Source: an uncultured Collinsella sp.
GTDB lineage: Bacteria; Actinomycetota; Coriobacteriia; Coriobacteriales; Coriobacteriaceae
Direction of reading: 5' to 3'
Assembly: GCA_900756945.1 (NCBI GenBank)
Contig: CAAELZ010000072.1
Location: 1 to 42,142 of the forward strand
DNA length: 42,142 bases
The stretch's first letter is position 1. Each line of letters begins with the position of its first letter. The position numbers and the translations under genes were made by a program. Shown piece by piece: positions 23,069 to 31,572 of this stretch. Under the pieces are notes generated by a model. That model was not told where the DNA came from. It searched no databases and saw only the letters and a program-made list of their open reading frames with translations.

Positions 23069-24058
23069 CTATGCTTGAGCGGCCAGTTCGGCCTTTGCTT
23101 TCTTCAACATGGCGTCGAGATCCTCGGAGGAATCCGAAGGAACCTTGCGGACCTCGAACTTGACGCCCTTGGCCTTGAGAGCCTCGATGGTCTTGACATC
23201 GTCATCGCCCATAGCGACAGCGTTGGTGACGACGACCTTGCCCTTGGAGTGGGCCATGGAACCGATGTTGGCTTCCTTGATGTCGACGCCGGCCTCGATG
23301 GCCCTGAGCAGATCCTGCGGGTTCTCGAACAGCAGCATCGCCTTGGTGTCGCCAAAGCGCGTGTCCTTGACGACCTCGGCCATCTTCTTGATGGGCACGA
23401 CGTTGGCGTGGACTCCCGGAGGGGCAGCCTGCTCGATCATGGTCTTGCGGAGCTCGTCGTGAGCAACGCCGTCGGAGACCACGATGATGCGGTTGGGGTT
23501 GATCTGCTTGGTCCACGTGGTGGCCACCTGACCATGAAGCAGACGGGTGTCGATACGGACGTGGGCGATCTTGATGTGCCCGTCGCCGATGACCGTTCCC
23601 GGAGGGATGGCGCCTGCAGGAGCAGCGGCGGCCGCAGCCGGCTTCTTCTCCTCGGGCTCCAGAGACTCGGGCTTGACGCGCACGCCAGCCTTAGCCTCAG
23701 TCACGAGATGTTTTGCGATCGCATGTGCAGTGTTCTTTGCGTCAAAGCGCTGCGAATATGCCTCGATGAGCATAGGCAGGTTGACACCGGTGACGATAGC
23801 CCAGGAATCGTGGCCCTCGATGAGCCCGCTGATCTGGTTGAACGGCGTGCCGCCCCACAGATCAACGAGGAAGAGCACCTGCTCCTGGTCCTCGAAGGAA
23901 GCGATTGCTTCCTCGACCTTGGCACGGAAGTCGTCGGGGCCCATGCTCGGCTCGAGCGAGACCACGGCAACAGACGGCTGATCGCCAAAGACCATCGAAC
24001 CCGTCTGCTTGATTCCAGCCGCCAAGTCACCATGGCTAGCAAGAACAATACTTACCAT
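23069..24058 (-). CDS. manX: PTS mannose-family fused IIAB component
   Basis: This 329-aa cytoplasmic phospho-relay protein has an N-terminal EIIA domain (about 1-135) with its phosphorylated His in VLASHGDLA and the VDLWGGTPFNQ motif. An Ala/Pro-rich linker follows (about 145-165). The EIIB domain (about 170-329) has its active His in IDTRLLHGQVATTW. Phosphate passes from HPr to IIA, then IIB, then the sugar. The ATG at 24058 has AAGGAGG 7 bases upstream. It is the first gene of the operon. Confidence 0.95.
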   Translation of the reverse strand: MVSIVLASHGDLAAGIKQTGSMVFGDQPSVAVVSLEPSMGPDDFRAKVEEAIASFEDQEQVLFLVDLWGGTPFNQISGLIEGHDSWAIVTGVNLPMLIEAYSQRFDAKNTAHAIAKHLVTEAKAGVRVKPESLEPEEKKPAAAAAAPAGAIPPGTVIGDGHIKIAHVRIDTRLLHGQVATTWTKQINPNRIIVVSDGVAHDELRKTMIEQAAPPGVHANVVPIKKMAEVVKDTRFGDTKAMLLFENPQDLLRAIEAGVDIKEANIGSMAHSKGKVVVTNAVAMGDDDVKTIEALKAKGVKFEVRKVPSDSSEDLDAMLKKAKAELAAQA

Positions 24059-24387
24059 CACATAACCTCCTTTTTGTCTACGTATTTCCTACACGACAAA
24101 AAAGAGTATAGCCGCAAGCGTGGCAAAATTATAGGAAAAAATGTGAACGGTTGGATTATTTGTTTAAACGTCCTGCTTTGTTACAAGTTGGTTACATCGC
24201 TGGTTTTCAGCTATTCCTCGCTAAACATAATTAGTTTGACCATCTTAGAAAACAGATACAAGCACAGCATTCATTAATACCGATTTAAATCGGATAAGAA
24301 CCTGCTTTACTCTTCGATATTTTGTTTAAACAGACGTGACTTGACTAATTTCGTTAGTTATGCTCTAGCAAACCGTCAAAAAAGAAT
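24059..24387 (-). promoter_or_regulatory. Long promoter region of the PTS operon
   Basis: About 330 AT-rich bases without a gene. Read leftward it has candidate -10 boxes TATAAT near 24133 and TATACT near 24105. Palindromes that could bind a regulator are GTTTAAAC at 24162-24169 and 24324-24331, each near a CCTGCTTT word, and the perfect 14-bp CCGATTTAAATCGG at 24280-24293. I find no convincing sigma-54 site. Confidence 0.45.
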
Positions 24388-24441
24388 AGTCATTGGGGAC
24401 GTTCTTTAATGACTAGTCGTTTAAGAACGTCCCCAATGACT
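24388..24441 (-). terminator. 19-bp perfect inverted repeat ending the hypA transcript (dispersed repeat family A)
   Basis: The arms 24388-24406 and 24423-24441 (AGTCATTGGGGACGTTCTT and its complement) enclose a 16-base loop. Read leftward the stem is followed by ATTCTTTTTTG, a good terminator. A large part recurs at about 40830-40862 and a short part (TCTTTAATGACTAGT) at 20766-20780. Confidence 0.8.
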
Positions 24442-24444
24442 AAG

Positions 24445-24870
24445 TTAGGCGATGTGGAGGGGGTTGGCGGCGTCGACGGCGTCAGGAGCAGCGGGATCAT
24501 CAGGGGCAGCGTCTGCCGGGTCCTCGTCGGGGGTCTCGATCTGCTTGATCATGACCTCCTGGCCCTGCAGCAGGTATGTCTCGCCGCTGCCGCAATAAGG
24601 GCAGGTCTTGCCGTGCTCGACCGTCGCGTAGTCGCGGCCGCACGCACCGCAATGTGTCACGGCTTCAACGGGCTCCACGATAAGCTCCGAGCCCTCGGTG
24701 ATAGGCTTTTTATCTGCTGCCCAGCGCCAAGCGTCGAGCAGCAAGTCGGGAACGACGCCCGAGACCTCGCCCAGCAGCAACGTCACGCTCGAAACGCGAC
24801 GCACGCCATTGGCGCGCGCCACATTCTCAACATCGCGAATGATGTGGTAAACGATTCCCAATTCATGCAA
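24445..24870 (-). CDS. hypA: Hydrogenase nickel-incorporation protein HypA
   Basis: This 141-aa metallochaperone helps insert nickel into [NiFe] hydrogenase. The start is taken as TTG at 24870, since that gives the invariant N-terminus MHELGI whose His2 binds nickel. AAAGG lies 7 bases upstream; the longer ATG frame to 24906 would hide this end. Zinc-site cysteines are in THCGACGRDY and CPYCGSG. The C-terminal extension (about 115-141) is acidic and Pro/Ala-rich, beyond the usual family length. No other hyp or hydrogenase gene is in the window, so its partners lie elsewhere. Confidence 0.9.
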   Translation of the reverse strand: MHELGIVYHIIRDVENVARANGVRRVSSVTLLLGEVSGVVPDLLLDAWRWAADKKPITEGSELIVEPVEAVTHCGACGRDYATVEHGKTCPYCGSGETYLLQGQEVMIKQIETPDEDPADAAPDDPAAPDAVDAANPLHIA

Positions 24871-24922
24871 GATAAAACCTTTCGACAGAGGTCGATGCGA
24901 TGTCAATTCAACGTCAGCGAGC

Positions 24923-25019
24923 GGCGCCCAGGTACCCCAGGTTGCCCCGAAACAAGGCGTCCGCTGGGCTTTTGCCCGCGGCGCCGCAGTTGAGGGGCAA
25001 GATGGGGTACCTGGGTGCC
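24923..25019. ncRNA. Structured element, copy 1 (GAAACAA internal loop)
   Basis: The outer arms of 26 bases (24923-24948 and 24994-25019) pair with three mismatches. Next come GAAACAA (24949-24955), an inner hairpin GGCG-CCGC-GGGC/GCCC-GCGG-CGCC with a TTTT loop and single-base bulges (24956-24985), and GCAGTTGA (24986-24993). The same plan with other stem sequences occurs at 40899-40997. The strand, and whether RNA or DNA is the active form, are not known. Confidence 0.55.
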
Positions 25020-25065
25020 GCGCAGCGTCGGCAGTTCCGCCGTTCGTTAGAACGGCGGAACCTCA

Positions 25066-27843
25066 TTACTTCTTCCCGAATTTGATCTTAATGGCGCGCT
25101 TGAGCGCGTACTTGCCCAGGCTTGGGAGCTTTTGCTCGTATTCGACCATCGTTGAGCACTCGGGGCGGTCGCGATCCAGATGGATGGCGTCGAACGCGCA
25201 CTTGGTGGTGCACAGACCGCAGCCAATACACTTGTTGGGGTCGACGATCGAGGCGCCGCAGCCCAGGCAGCGAGCGGTCTCGGCGCGCACCTGTTCCTCG
25301 GTAAAGGTCTCGACGTACTCGCTAAACGGCGCGGCCTTCTCGCGTTCGCGGTCCACATGCGCAACCTCGCGGCTCGCGTTGTCGTAGCTTTCGATCACGG
25401 CATCGTCGCGGTCAAGCGCGGTGTAGCGGCGCTGGTTGCGGCCGATGGTGAGCGTGGAGCCCGGCTGCACAAAGCGATGGATGGACACCGCGGCCTCGTG
25501 ACCGGCGGCAATGGCATCGATGGCAAAGCTGGGGCCAGTGTAGACGTCGCCGCCCACAAAGATGTCGGGCTCGGCGGTCTGGTACGTCTGCGGATCGGCA
25601 AGGGCACCCTGGCCGCGGCCGAGCTCCACCTTGGAGCCAGCCAGCAGGTCGCCCCACACAATGGACTGGCCAATGGACATGACGACACGGTCGGCATCGA
25701 CACGGCGCAAGTCGTTCTCGTCATACTCGGGCGCAAAACGGCCCTCGTCGTCAAAGACACGCGTGCAGCGCTTGAAGGTGATACCGCACACACGACCGGC
25801 CTCGTCCAGGTGAATCTCCTTGGGGCCCCAGCCGCAGCTAATGTGCGCGCCGTCCTCAATGGCCTCGCGACGCTCCTCCTCGCTGGCAGGCATCTGGGCC
25901 TCGCTCTCCAGGCAGAACATCTCAACGTGCTCGGAACCCAGACGGCAGGCGTTGCGCGCGACGTCGATGGCCACGTTGCCGCCGCCCACCACGATGGTGC
26001 GCCCGGGCAGCGCGTCGATCTTGCCGCTGTTAACCTCGCGAAGGAAGTCGACGGCCACGGTCACATCCTCGGCATCCTCGCCCGGAATGCCGGCAAGGCG
26101 GCCGCCCTGGCAGCCAATGGCCACGTAGAAGGCCTTAAAGCCCTGCGCGCGCAGCTCGTCGAGCGTCACGTCGCGACCGACTTCCACGCCATAGCGGAAC
26201 TCGGCACCCATCAGGCGAATGACCTCGACCTCGGCCTCGATAACATCCTTCTGCAGCTTAAAGCCGGGAATGCCGTAGGTGAGCATGCCGCCCGGGCGCT
26301 CGTTTTTCTCGAACACGACGGGCTTGTAGCCCTTCTCGGCCAGATAGAAGGCGCAGGACAGACCGGCCGGACCGGCGCCGATGATGGCGATCTTCTGGTC
26401 GAAGCCGCCGGCACGCGTCGGGGTCACCACAGGTGGGACATAGCGAGTCGCGGCATCCAGATCGCGCTGGGCGATAAACTTCTTGACCTCGTCGATAGCC
26501 ACGGCGGCGTCCACACGGCCGCGGGTGCAGGCATCCTCGCAGCGGCGGTTGCACACACGGCCGCAGATAGCGGGCAGCGGGTTCTCGCGCTTGATGAGCG
26601 CCAGAGCCTCGTCGCAGCGGCCCTGCGCCGCAAGCTTTAAGTAGCCCTGAACGGCAACGTGAGCGGGGCAAGCCGTCTTGCAGGGCGCGGTGCCAGACTC
26701 GTGCGTCTCGATGCGGTTGTCGTTGCGGTAGTTGGGCGACCACTTGGTGTGATCCCACTTGGTGGCATCGGGCAGCTCCTGGCGCGGATACTCGGGCACG
26801 CGGCCGCCGGCCTTTTTGCTGCAGAGCTTCTGGCCCAGTTTGGCGGCGCCGGCCGGACACACCTCAACGCAGCGACCGCAGGCCACGCACTTGTCTTTCT
26901 CGACCTTGGCGACATAGGCTGAGCGCGACAGGTTGGGCGTGTTGAACAGCTGCGAAGTGCGCAGGGCGTAGCACACGTTGACGTTGCAGTTGCAGATGGC
27001 GAAGATTTTGTTCTCACCGTCGATGTTGGTGATCTGGTGCACAAAGCCGTTGTCCTCGGCCTGGCGCAGGATGTCGTAGACCTCCTCGCGCGTCACATAA
27101 TGGCCGCGGTCGGTCTCGACCACGTAGTCGGCCATATCGCCCACGGCGATGCACCAATCGGCCGGGTCGTCGGCGCAGCCCTCTCCCATCACGCGACGGC
27201 TCGCGCGGCAGCTGCAGGTGCTAGCGGCATATTTGCCATCGTATTTGTCGAGCCAATGCTCGATATGCTCGATCGGCACCGAGGTGCTCGCGGCATCGAT
27301 GGCCTTCTCGACCGGAATGACATGCATGCCGATGCCGGCACCGCCGGGCGGCACCATCGGCGTGGCCTTGGACAGCGGTCCCTTGGACGCCTGCTCAAAG
27401 AACTTGGCATAGACCGGGTGTTCCTCGAGCTGGCTCACGCGCATGTTGAGGAACTCGGCAGAACCCGGCACCAGCATGGGCAGCACCCACTGCTTGGCGC
27501 GCTCGGGGTTTTCCCAGTTGTACTCGAGCAGACCCGTGTAGCTCATGTCGTCGAGCATCTTCTCGATATCGGCTTCGGGCATGCCGGTGAGCTTGACCAT
27601 CTCGGGCAGCGTATAGGGACGGCGCATCTTCATCTTGCAGAGCACTTCGGCCTGCTCGTCGGTTGCGGCCTCGGCAAACGACCAGTACTCGTAGCCCAGC
27701 AGCTCGTCGCGGTGCAGCAGGCGGTTGGTGCAGTGCTCACACAGTTTGACGATGGCCTCGCGCGGATGCTCCGGTATCGGCGGCACGAACTCCGCGCCGA
27801 TATCGGGCTCGGTATAGCTAATCCCCGGTCCGTTGAGAATCAT
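25066..27843 (-). CDS. Multidomain Fe-S flavoprotein oxidoreductase, GltD-like with ferredoxin modules
   Basis: This 925-aa redox protein begins with a region carrying C35-x2-C38 and a helical segment (about 90-150). A Cys-rich motif CSCR with a further Cys follows (about 206-220). A 4Fe-4S ferredoxin motif CVACGRCVEVCP lies at about 320. The GltD/DPYD N-terminal Fe-S domain (about 388-441, ICGRVCNRRCEDAC) comes next. FAD and NAD(P) Rossmann motifs are GAGPAGLSC (about 487) and GGGNVAID (about 617). A C-terminal ferredoxin CIGCGLCTTKC completes it (about 870-885). It should pass electrons between NAD(P)H and an unknown partner. The ATG at 27843 has AAGGGA 6 bases upstream; the 226 extra codons further upstream are antisense to the tetR gene. 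Divergent tetR and operator sites indicate inducible control. Confidence 0.85.
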   Translation of the reverse strand: MILNGPGISYTEPDIGAEFVPPIPEHPREAIVKLCEHCTNRLLHRDELLGYEYWSFAEAATDEQAEVLCKMKMRRPYTLPEMVKLTGMPEADIEKMLDDMSYTGLLEYNWENPERAKQWVLPMLVPGSAEFLNMRVSQLEEHPVYAKFFEQASKGPLSKATPMVPPGGAGIGMHVIPVEKAIDAASTSVPIEHIEHWLDKYDGKYAASTCSCRASRRVMGEGCADDPADWCIAVGDMADYVVETDRGHYVTREEVYDILRQAEDNGFVHQITNIDGENKIFAICNCNVNVCYALRTSQLFNTPNLSRSAYVAKVEKDKCVACGRCVEVCPAGAAKLGQKLCSKKAGGRVPEYPRQELPDATKWDHTKWSPNYRNDNRIETHESGTAPCKTACPAHVAVQGYLKLAAQGRCDEALALIKRENPLPAICGRVCNRRCEDACTRGRVDAAVAIDEVKKFIAQRDLDAATRYVPPVVTPTRAGGFDQKIAIIGAGPAGLSCAFYLAEKGYKPVVFEKNERPGGMLTYGIPGFKLQKDVIEAEVEVIRLMGAEFRYGVEVGRDVTLDELRAQGFKAFYVAIGCQGGRLAGIPGEDAEDVTVAVDFLREVNSGKIDALPGRTIVVGGGNVAIDVARNACRLGSEHVEMFCLESEAQMPASEEERREAIEDGAHISCGWGPKEIHLDEAGRVCGITFKRCTRVFDDEGRFAPEYDENDLRRVDADRVVMSIGQSIVWGDLLAGSKVELGRGQGALADPQTYQTAEPDIFVGGDVYTGPSFAIDAIAAGHEAAVSIHRFVQPGSTLTIGRNQRRYTALDRDDAVIESYDNASREVAHVDREREKAAPFSEYVETFTEEQVRAETARCLGCGASIVDPNKCIGCGLCTTKCAFDAIHLDRDRPECSTMVEYEQKLPSLGKYALKRAIKIKFGKK

Positions 27844-27936
27844 AGTCGTCCCTTCTCTTGCCACAGCCCGGCGAGACCGCAGCGCCCCTCTTTTTTTGCA
27901 GGCCGGGCATGCCCCCATGCCTTTCACCCGCCATTG

Positions 27937-28005
27937 TTGACATTGTGTCAAAAATAGTATTGACGAACCGTCAACAATATTCAAGACTGTTAGGCGAACG
28001 GTCAG
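27937..28005. promoter_or_regulatory. Operator palindromes between the oxidoreductase and tetR genes
   Basis: TTGACATTGTGTCAA (27937-27951) and TTGACGAACCGTCAA (27960-27974) are both 15-bp palindromes of the form six-three-six, centred 23 bp apart. A third, degenerate site with GGCGAACGGTCA lies at 27993-28004. They are the likely targets of the TetR protein. A leftward TTGAAT/TACTAT pair overlaps the second site. Confidence 0.6.
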
Positions 28006-28032
28006 GCAAAAGAGGATGAAAGGCGGCAAAAC

Positions 28033-28695
28033 ATGGGCAACAACGCAGCAGATATCTCTGTGGTCGATGCCGTCCCCGCATCCGATAGCGCGGCAAAACG
28101 CCTGACGGGCGACGAGCGCCGTCGCGAGATCCTCGCCGCTGTGCGCGCCGTGAGCGCCGAGCTTGGTGTGTCCCATCTTTCGGTATCGGCCGTGACCAAG
28201 CGGGCTGGCTGCACGCGTTCGCTGTTCTACCACTACTTTGCCGATATGGATGCCGCCGTCACCGCCGTTATGGACGAGGCAATCGACGGCTTTATCGCCG
28301 AGCTCGAGCAGTGGAACGCCAGCCGCACGGTTGGCGACATCGAAGGCGCACTCGACACCGTTGCTCCGCTCTTTAAGCGCCTGGTCGTGAGCGGCCACGA
28401 GTTGCCGAGCACGCTCACCTCGAGCAGCGGCGCGCTCTACGGCGGCTTTTTGCACAACGTGGTCCAGCGCGTGGCGCAGTATATCTGCGATACCACCGTG
28501 GTGGATTTTGTCGCCCATCACGAGCTACGCATCGACCATGTCTACGAGACGTTCTACACCCTCATCATGGGGCTGCTGATGTATATCCGCACGCACCCCG
28601 ATGTGCCCGACGAGACAGTCAAGGAAATCATCGCCTCGACGCTCCATATCGAGGGCTATACCGCCAAGTATCAGGAGCGCAAGCCCCAGAACTGA
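28033..28695 (+). CDS. TetR-family transcriptional regulator
   Basis: This 220-aa regulator has its N-terminal DNA-binding domain at about 25-75: RRREILAAVRAVSAELGVSHLSVSAVTKRAGCTRSLFYHYFADMDAA, the normal TetR HTH with the YHYF end. The rest is a helical ligand and dimer domain. AGGCGG lies 6 bases before the ATG. It is divergent from the oxidoreductase gene and 63 bases upstream of the DUF5692 gene on the same strand, so it probably controls both flanking units by way of the 15-bp palindromes. The ligand is unknown. Confidence 0.9.
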   Translation: MGNNAADISVVDAVPASDSAAKRLTGDERRREILAAVRAVSAELGVSHLSVSAVTKRAGCTRSLFYHYFADMDAAVTAVMDEAIDGFIAELEQWNASRTVGDIEGALDTVAPLFKRLVVSGHELPSTLTSSSGALYGGFLHNVVQRVAQYICDTTVVDFVAHHELRIDHVYETFYTLIMGLLMYIRTHPDVPDETVKEIIASTLHIEGYTAKYQERKPQN

Positions 28696-28758
28696 CGACA
28701 TTTGGCCAAACTGCCCGCGATCAGAAGAGGGGCCGCGGGCTTGTGAAAGGAGAGCAGC

Positions 28759-29766
28759 ATGCTGTTCGATGTTTGGGGTAGCAATACCCTTATCCACTGG
28801 GCCGGCTGGGCCATGGTCTTTATTGGCCTGATCGTGCTCAACGAGGTCGGCCGCCGCACCAAGCTGGGCGCGGCCATCATCTTTGGCGTGGCTCCGCTGG
28901 CCATGACCATCTACTGCGTCGCTATCGCCATCGGCGTCTCACAGGGTGCCGAGTGGGCGCTCACCAACCCCACCCATGTGTACCAGAACAGCTGGTTCCA
29001 CTACGCCAAGGTATACGCGGCGCTGGCCGGTTGCTGGGGCTTCATTGCCATTAAGTACCAGTGGGGCAAGATCGGCAAGGCGCATTGGTTCCGCGCGTGG
29101 CCGTTTGTGATCGTCGCCATCAACATCATGATCGCCGTCGTGTCCGACTTTGAGAGCGCCTATCACTTCTTTGTCCTGGGCAAGTCCACCTGGGTCACCT
29201 CCGAGGGCGCCACGCAGCTCGCCGGCTGGAACAACGTGTTCAACGGCATCGCCGGTATCATCAACATCTTCTGCATGACCGGTTGGTGGAGTGTCTACGC
29301 CTCTGAGGACAAGACCGACATGCTGTGGCCCGACATGACCTGGGTCTACATCATCGCCTACGACATCTGGAACTTCTGCTACACCTACAACTGCCTGCCC
29401 ACCCACTCCTGGTTCTGCGGCTTTGCACTGCTGCTGGCGCCCACCGTCGCCGCCTTTATCTGGAACAAGGGCGGCTGGATCCAGAACCGCGCCTTTACGC
29501 TGGCTATTTGGTGCATGTTTGCCCAGGTGTTCCCGTACTTCCAGGAGGAGTCCATCTTTGTGACCCACTCCACGCTCGACCCCAGCGCCGCTACTGCGGT
29601 CTCGATCGCCGCACTGGTCGCCAACATCGCCGCGATCATCTACATCGCCTACCGCGCCAAGAAGCTCGGCCGCAATCCCTACAAGCAGGATGTCTTTGAG
29701 GGCACCAGCGATTGGGAGAAGGCTACCGCTCGCCGCGCCAAGGTGGATTACGCACACGCCGAGTAA
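28759..29766 (+). CDS. DUF5692 family integral membrane protein
   Basis: This 335-aa protein has about eight or nine hydrophobic helices and many Trp/Tyr residues (for example WPDMTWVYIIAYDIWNFCYTYNCLPTHSWFCGFALLLAPT). It ends in a basic, charged cytoplasmic tail. I recognise it as the DUF5692 family, common in gut anaerobes and without an assigned function. AAAGGAG lies 7 bases upstream of the ATG. Its place after tetR and opposite an Fe-S flavoprotein suggests a transport or sensor role linked to that enzyme, for example uptake of its substrate. That is inference. Confidence 0.8.
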   Translation: MLFDVWGSNTLIHWAGWAMVFIGLIVLNEVGRRTKLGAAIIFGVAPLAMTIYCVAIAIGVSQGAEWALTNPTHVYQNSWFHYAKVYAALAGCWGFIAIKYQWGKIGKAHWFRAWPFVIVAINIMIAVVSDFESAYHFFVLGKSTWVTSEGATQLAGWNNVFNGIAGIINIFCMTGWWSVYASEDKTDMLWPDMTWVYIIAYDIWNFCYTYNCLPTHSWFCGFALLLAPTVAAFIWNKGGWIQNRAFTLAIWCMFAQVFPYFQEESIFVTHSTLDPSAATAVSIAALVANIAAIIYIAYRAKKLGRNPYKQDVFEGTSDWEKATARRAKVDYAHAE

Positions 29767-29834
29767 CGCGCTGGTCGCTGTTGGCACTTGAGCATAGGCC
29801 CGCCCGCCAGGATTTTCAATCCAATGTCTCGCAG

Positions 29835-29874
29835 AGCCCCCGGAAAGCGTTTCACTCGCTTTCCGGGGGCTTTT
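29835..29874 (+). terminator. Terminator after the DUF5692 gene
   Basis: The 15-bp perfect stem AGCCCCCGGAAAGCG / CGCTTTCCGGGGGCT has a 7-base loop and is followed by TTTTGTCG. Confidence 0.92.
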
Positions 29875-30002
29875 GTCGTTGCGTCTTATTCATCTATTCA
29901 AAAACATGCGCATATATAAAATCGGATTTCAAATCATACGGCGGCTCTATGGGCTCCCGTTTTTGGGTACAGTGTTGTCCCGATATTGAGCTTGGGGGAT
30001 AT

Positions 30003-31499
30003 ATGAAAGATGAGACGATGGGTCAAGAGGATGCGGCCCAAGATGCAGAAGCTTGCGCTGAGGCCTTGGAGAGCTTAGACCGAATTTCACTCGATGAGAT
30101 TGCGTTTGACGATTCGGGCGTTGATGTGCAGGATGAGCCGGAAGCCGAGGCGCAGTCCGATGATCAGGATGCAGACGATGTTGAGCCTGCCGAAGATGAG
30201 GCAGATCACGAAGACACCGAAAGCGAGGCCGACGACCAGCCCGGATCCGACACGGGCGAGGAAACCGTCTTGCTCGACAGCTTGCCGGCCGAGGATTCGC
30301 TGACCCGCGAGCTTCCTGGCCTGGGTTCCGCACCAGCCGTGGACGAGACCATCGCCATGGGCGATATTCCCCTGCCGTCCGTTCCCTCGGCACACGAAGC
30401 CGAGGTTCGCCATCGCAAGATGTCGCCCAAGCGCCGCAATCTGATGGTCGCCGGTGTCGTGGCCGTCGCGCTCGTCGCCGGCGGTGCAGGCTATGCTGCC
30501 TGGAACGGATATCAGCAAGAGCAGGCTGCCGCTGTCGCCGCCAATGCCCACACGATGATGTCGGTGCAGATTGGCGTGCATGCCGCGGGCCTCGACTGTT
30601 CCACCGGCTCCAAGATTCCCGTACAGGTGAGCGGTCAAGACGCTGATGGCTCCTCCGTGAGCGAAACGCTCTATGTTGACGAGCACGGCCGCGGCATCAA
30701 ACTGCTGCCCGGCGATTACACGCTCTCCATCGCTGCCTCCCCCATCGCGGCCGACGGCACCATCTATACCGTCCCGACCACCAAGACGCAGGTCACCGTT
30801 AAGAGCGATGGACAGGATTTAAGTGCCCAGGCCACCTTTAAGCTCAAGGTGCCTTCGGCCGACACGGTGACTGACGATCAAATCGATGCCGCCGCCAAGT
30901 ATGCCGAGGAGGGCGGTGCGAGCTCCGCCGCGGCTGCCAAAGTGCTCCAGCAGGCAGCAACCGCGCGGCGCGACGCCGCCGTCAATGCCGTGAGCGCGCA
31001 AAAGGCACAGGCATCCCGTGATGCTGACGCTCGCCACAAGGCAACCGACCTCTACCAGCTCGATATTCCCGTCGAGTGGTACGGCAAGGTCGCAACTTGG
31101 CAAAACGGCAGCACGCTATGCATCTATCTGGGCGACGACGCCAATACGCCGCTCGTGACGCTCGTCGCCGTGCGCGATGGCGAGACCTTTACGCCCGATG
31201 AGGGCGATACGGTTTTGGGCACGGTCAGCCTGGGCAACGGTTATACCGTCTATGCCAGCGGCCCCGTCTATCCGTACGTGGTGCCCCAGACTATCAACGG
31301 GCGCACCCAGAATCCCGTGTCAACCTACCCCATGGACACGGCCATTGAGCTTGTCGAGCTTACGACCGGCAACCGCTACACCTACAGCCAGATCAAGAGC
31401 GTGCTGGTCGGCAAAGACGGCAAGGCCGACGCTGCCACCAAGCTCGAATGCGACTACATCGCCCAGATTCTGCTGCCGAGCATCAAGGCCCAGGACTAG
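30003..31499 (+). CDS. Acidic membrane-anchored extracytoplasmic protein of unknown function
   Basis: This 498-aa protein has a very acidic, repetitive cytoplasmic region (about 1-138), a basic stretch (RHRKMSPKRRN) and one membrane helix (about 145-167). A large outer region follows. After the membrane comes a small beta-rich domain (about 175-290) with GDYTLSI and KTQVTVK, then an Ala/Lys helical stretch (about 295-345), then a C-terminal domain with DIPVEWYGKVATWQNG and NPVSTYPMDTAIELVELTTGNRYTYSQI. GGGGGA lies 3 to 4 bases before the ATG at 30003, and longer frames have no site. No family is recognised. The acidic tail plus single helix recalls wall-linked regulatory or anchoring proteins. 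About 230 bases upstream are without a gene and hold only the previous terminator. Confidence 0.75.
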   Translation: MKDETMGQEDAAQDAEACAEALESLDRISLDEIAFDDSGVDVQDEPEAEAQSDDQDADDVEPAEDEADHEDTESEADDQPGSDTGEETVLLDSLPAEDSLTRELPGLGSAPAVDETIAMGDIPLPSVPSAHEAEVRHRKMSPKRRNLMVAGVVAVALVAGGAGYAAWNGYQQEQAAAVAANAHTMMSVQIGVHAAGLDCSTGSKIPVQVSGQDADGSSVSETLYVDEHGRGIKLLPGDYTLSIAASPIAADGTIYTVPTTKTQVTVKSDGQDLSAQATFKLKVPSADTVTDDQIDAAAKYAEEGGASSAAAAKVLQQAATARRDAAVNAVSAQKAQASRDADARHKATDLYQLDIPVEWYGKVATWQNGSTLCIYLGDDANTPLVTLVAVRDGETFTPDEGDTVLGTVSLGNGYTVYASGPVYPYVVPQTINGRTQNPVSTYPMDTAIELVELTTGNRYTYSQIKSVLVGKDGKADAATKLECDYIAQILLPSIKAQD

Positions 31500-31534
31500 C
31501 CGGGCGCATCATGGTACTCCCCAACCGTGATGAA

Positions 31535-31556
31535 GGGGCCAGGAGGTCCTGGCCCC
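31535..31556. terminator. Perfect palindrome between convergent genes
   Basis: GGGGCCAGGA and TCCTGGCCCC form a stem with a 2-base centre, between the stops at 31499 and 31573. There is no T run. It may serve both strands as a weak terminator or 3' stabiliser. Confidence 0.5.
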
Positions 31557-31572
31557 ACAGATCCGTAGATGA

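Noticed and set aside
22202..24277. A 691-codon rightward open frame across the PTS genes
   Set aside because: Antisense shadow of the IIC and IIAB genes, whose family motifs are unmistakable.
24062..24387. Sigma-54 promoter of the mannose PTS operon
   Set aside because: No GG and GC elements with the right spacing; TATAAT-type boxes are more likely, and no sigma-54 activator gene is in the window.
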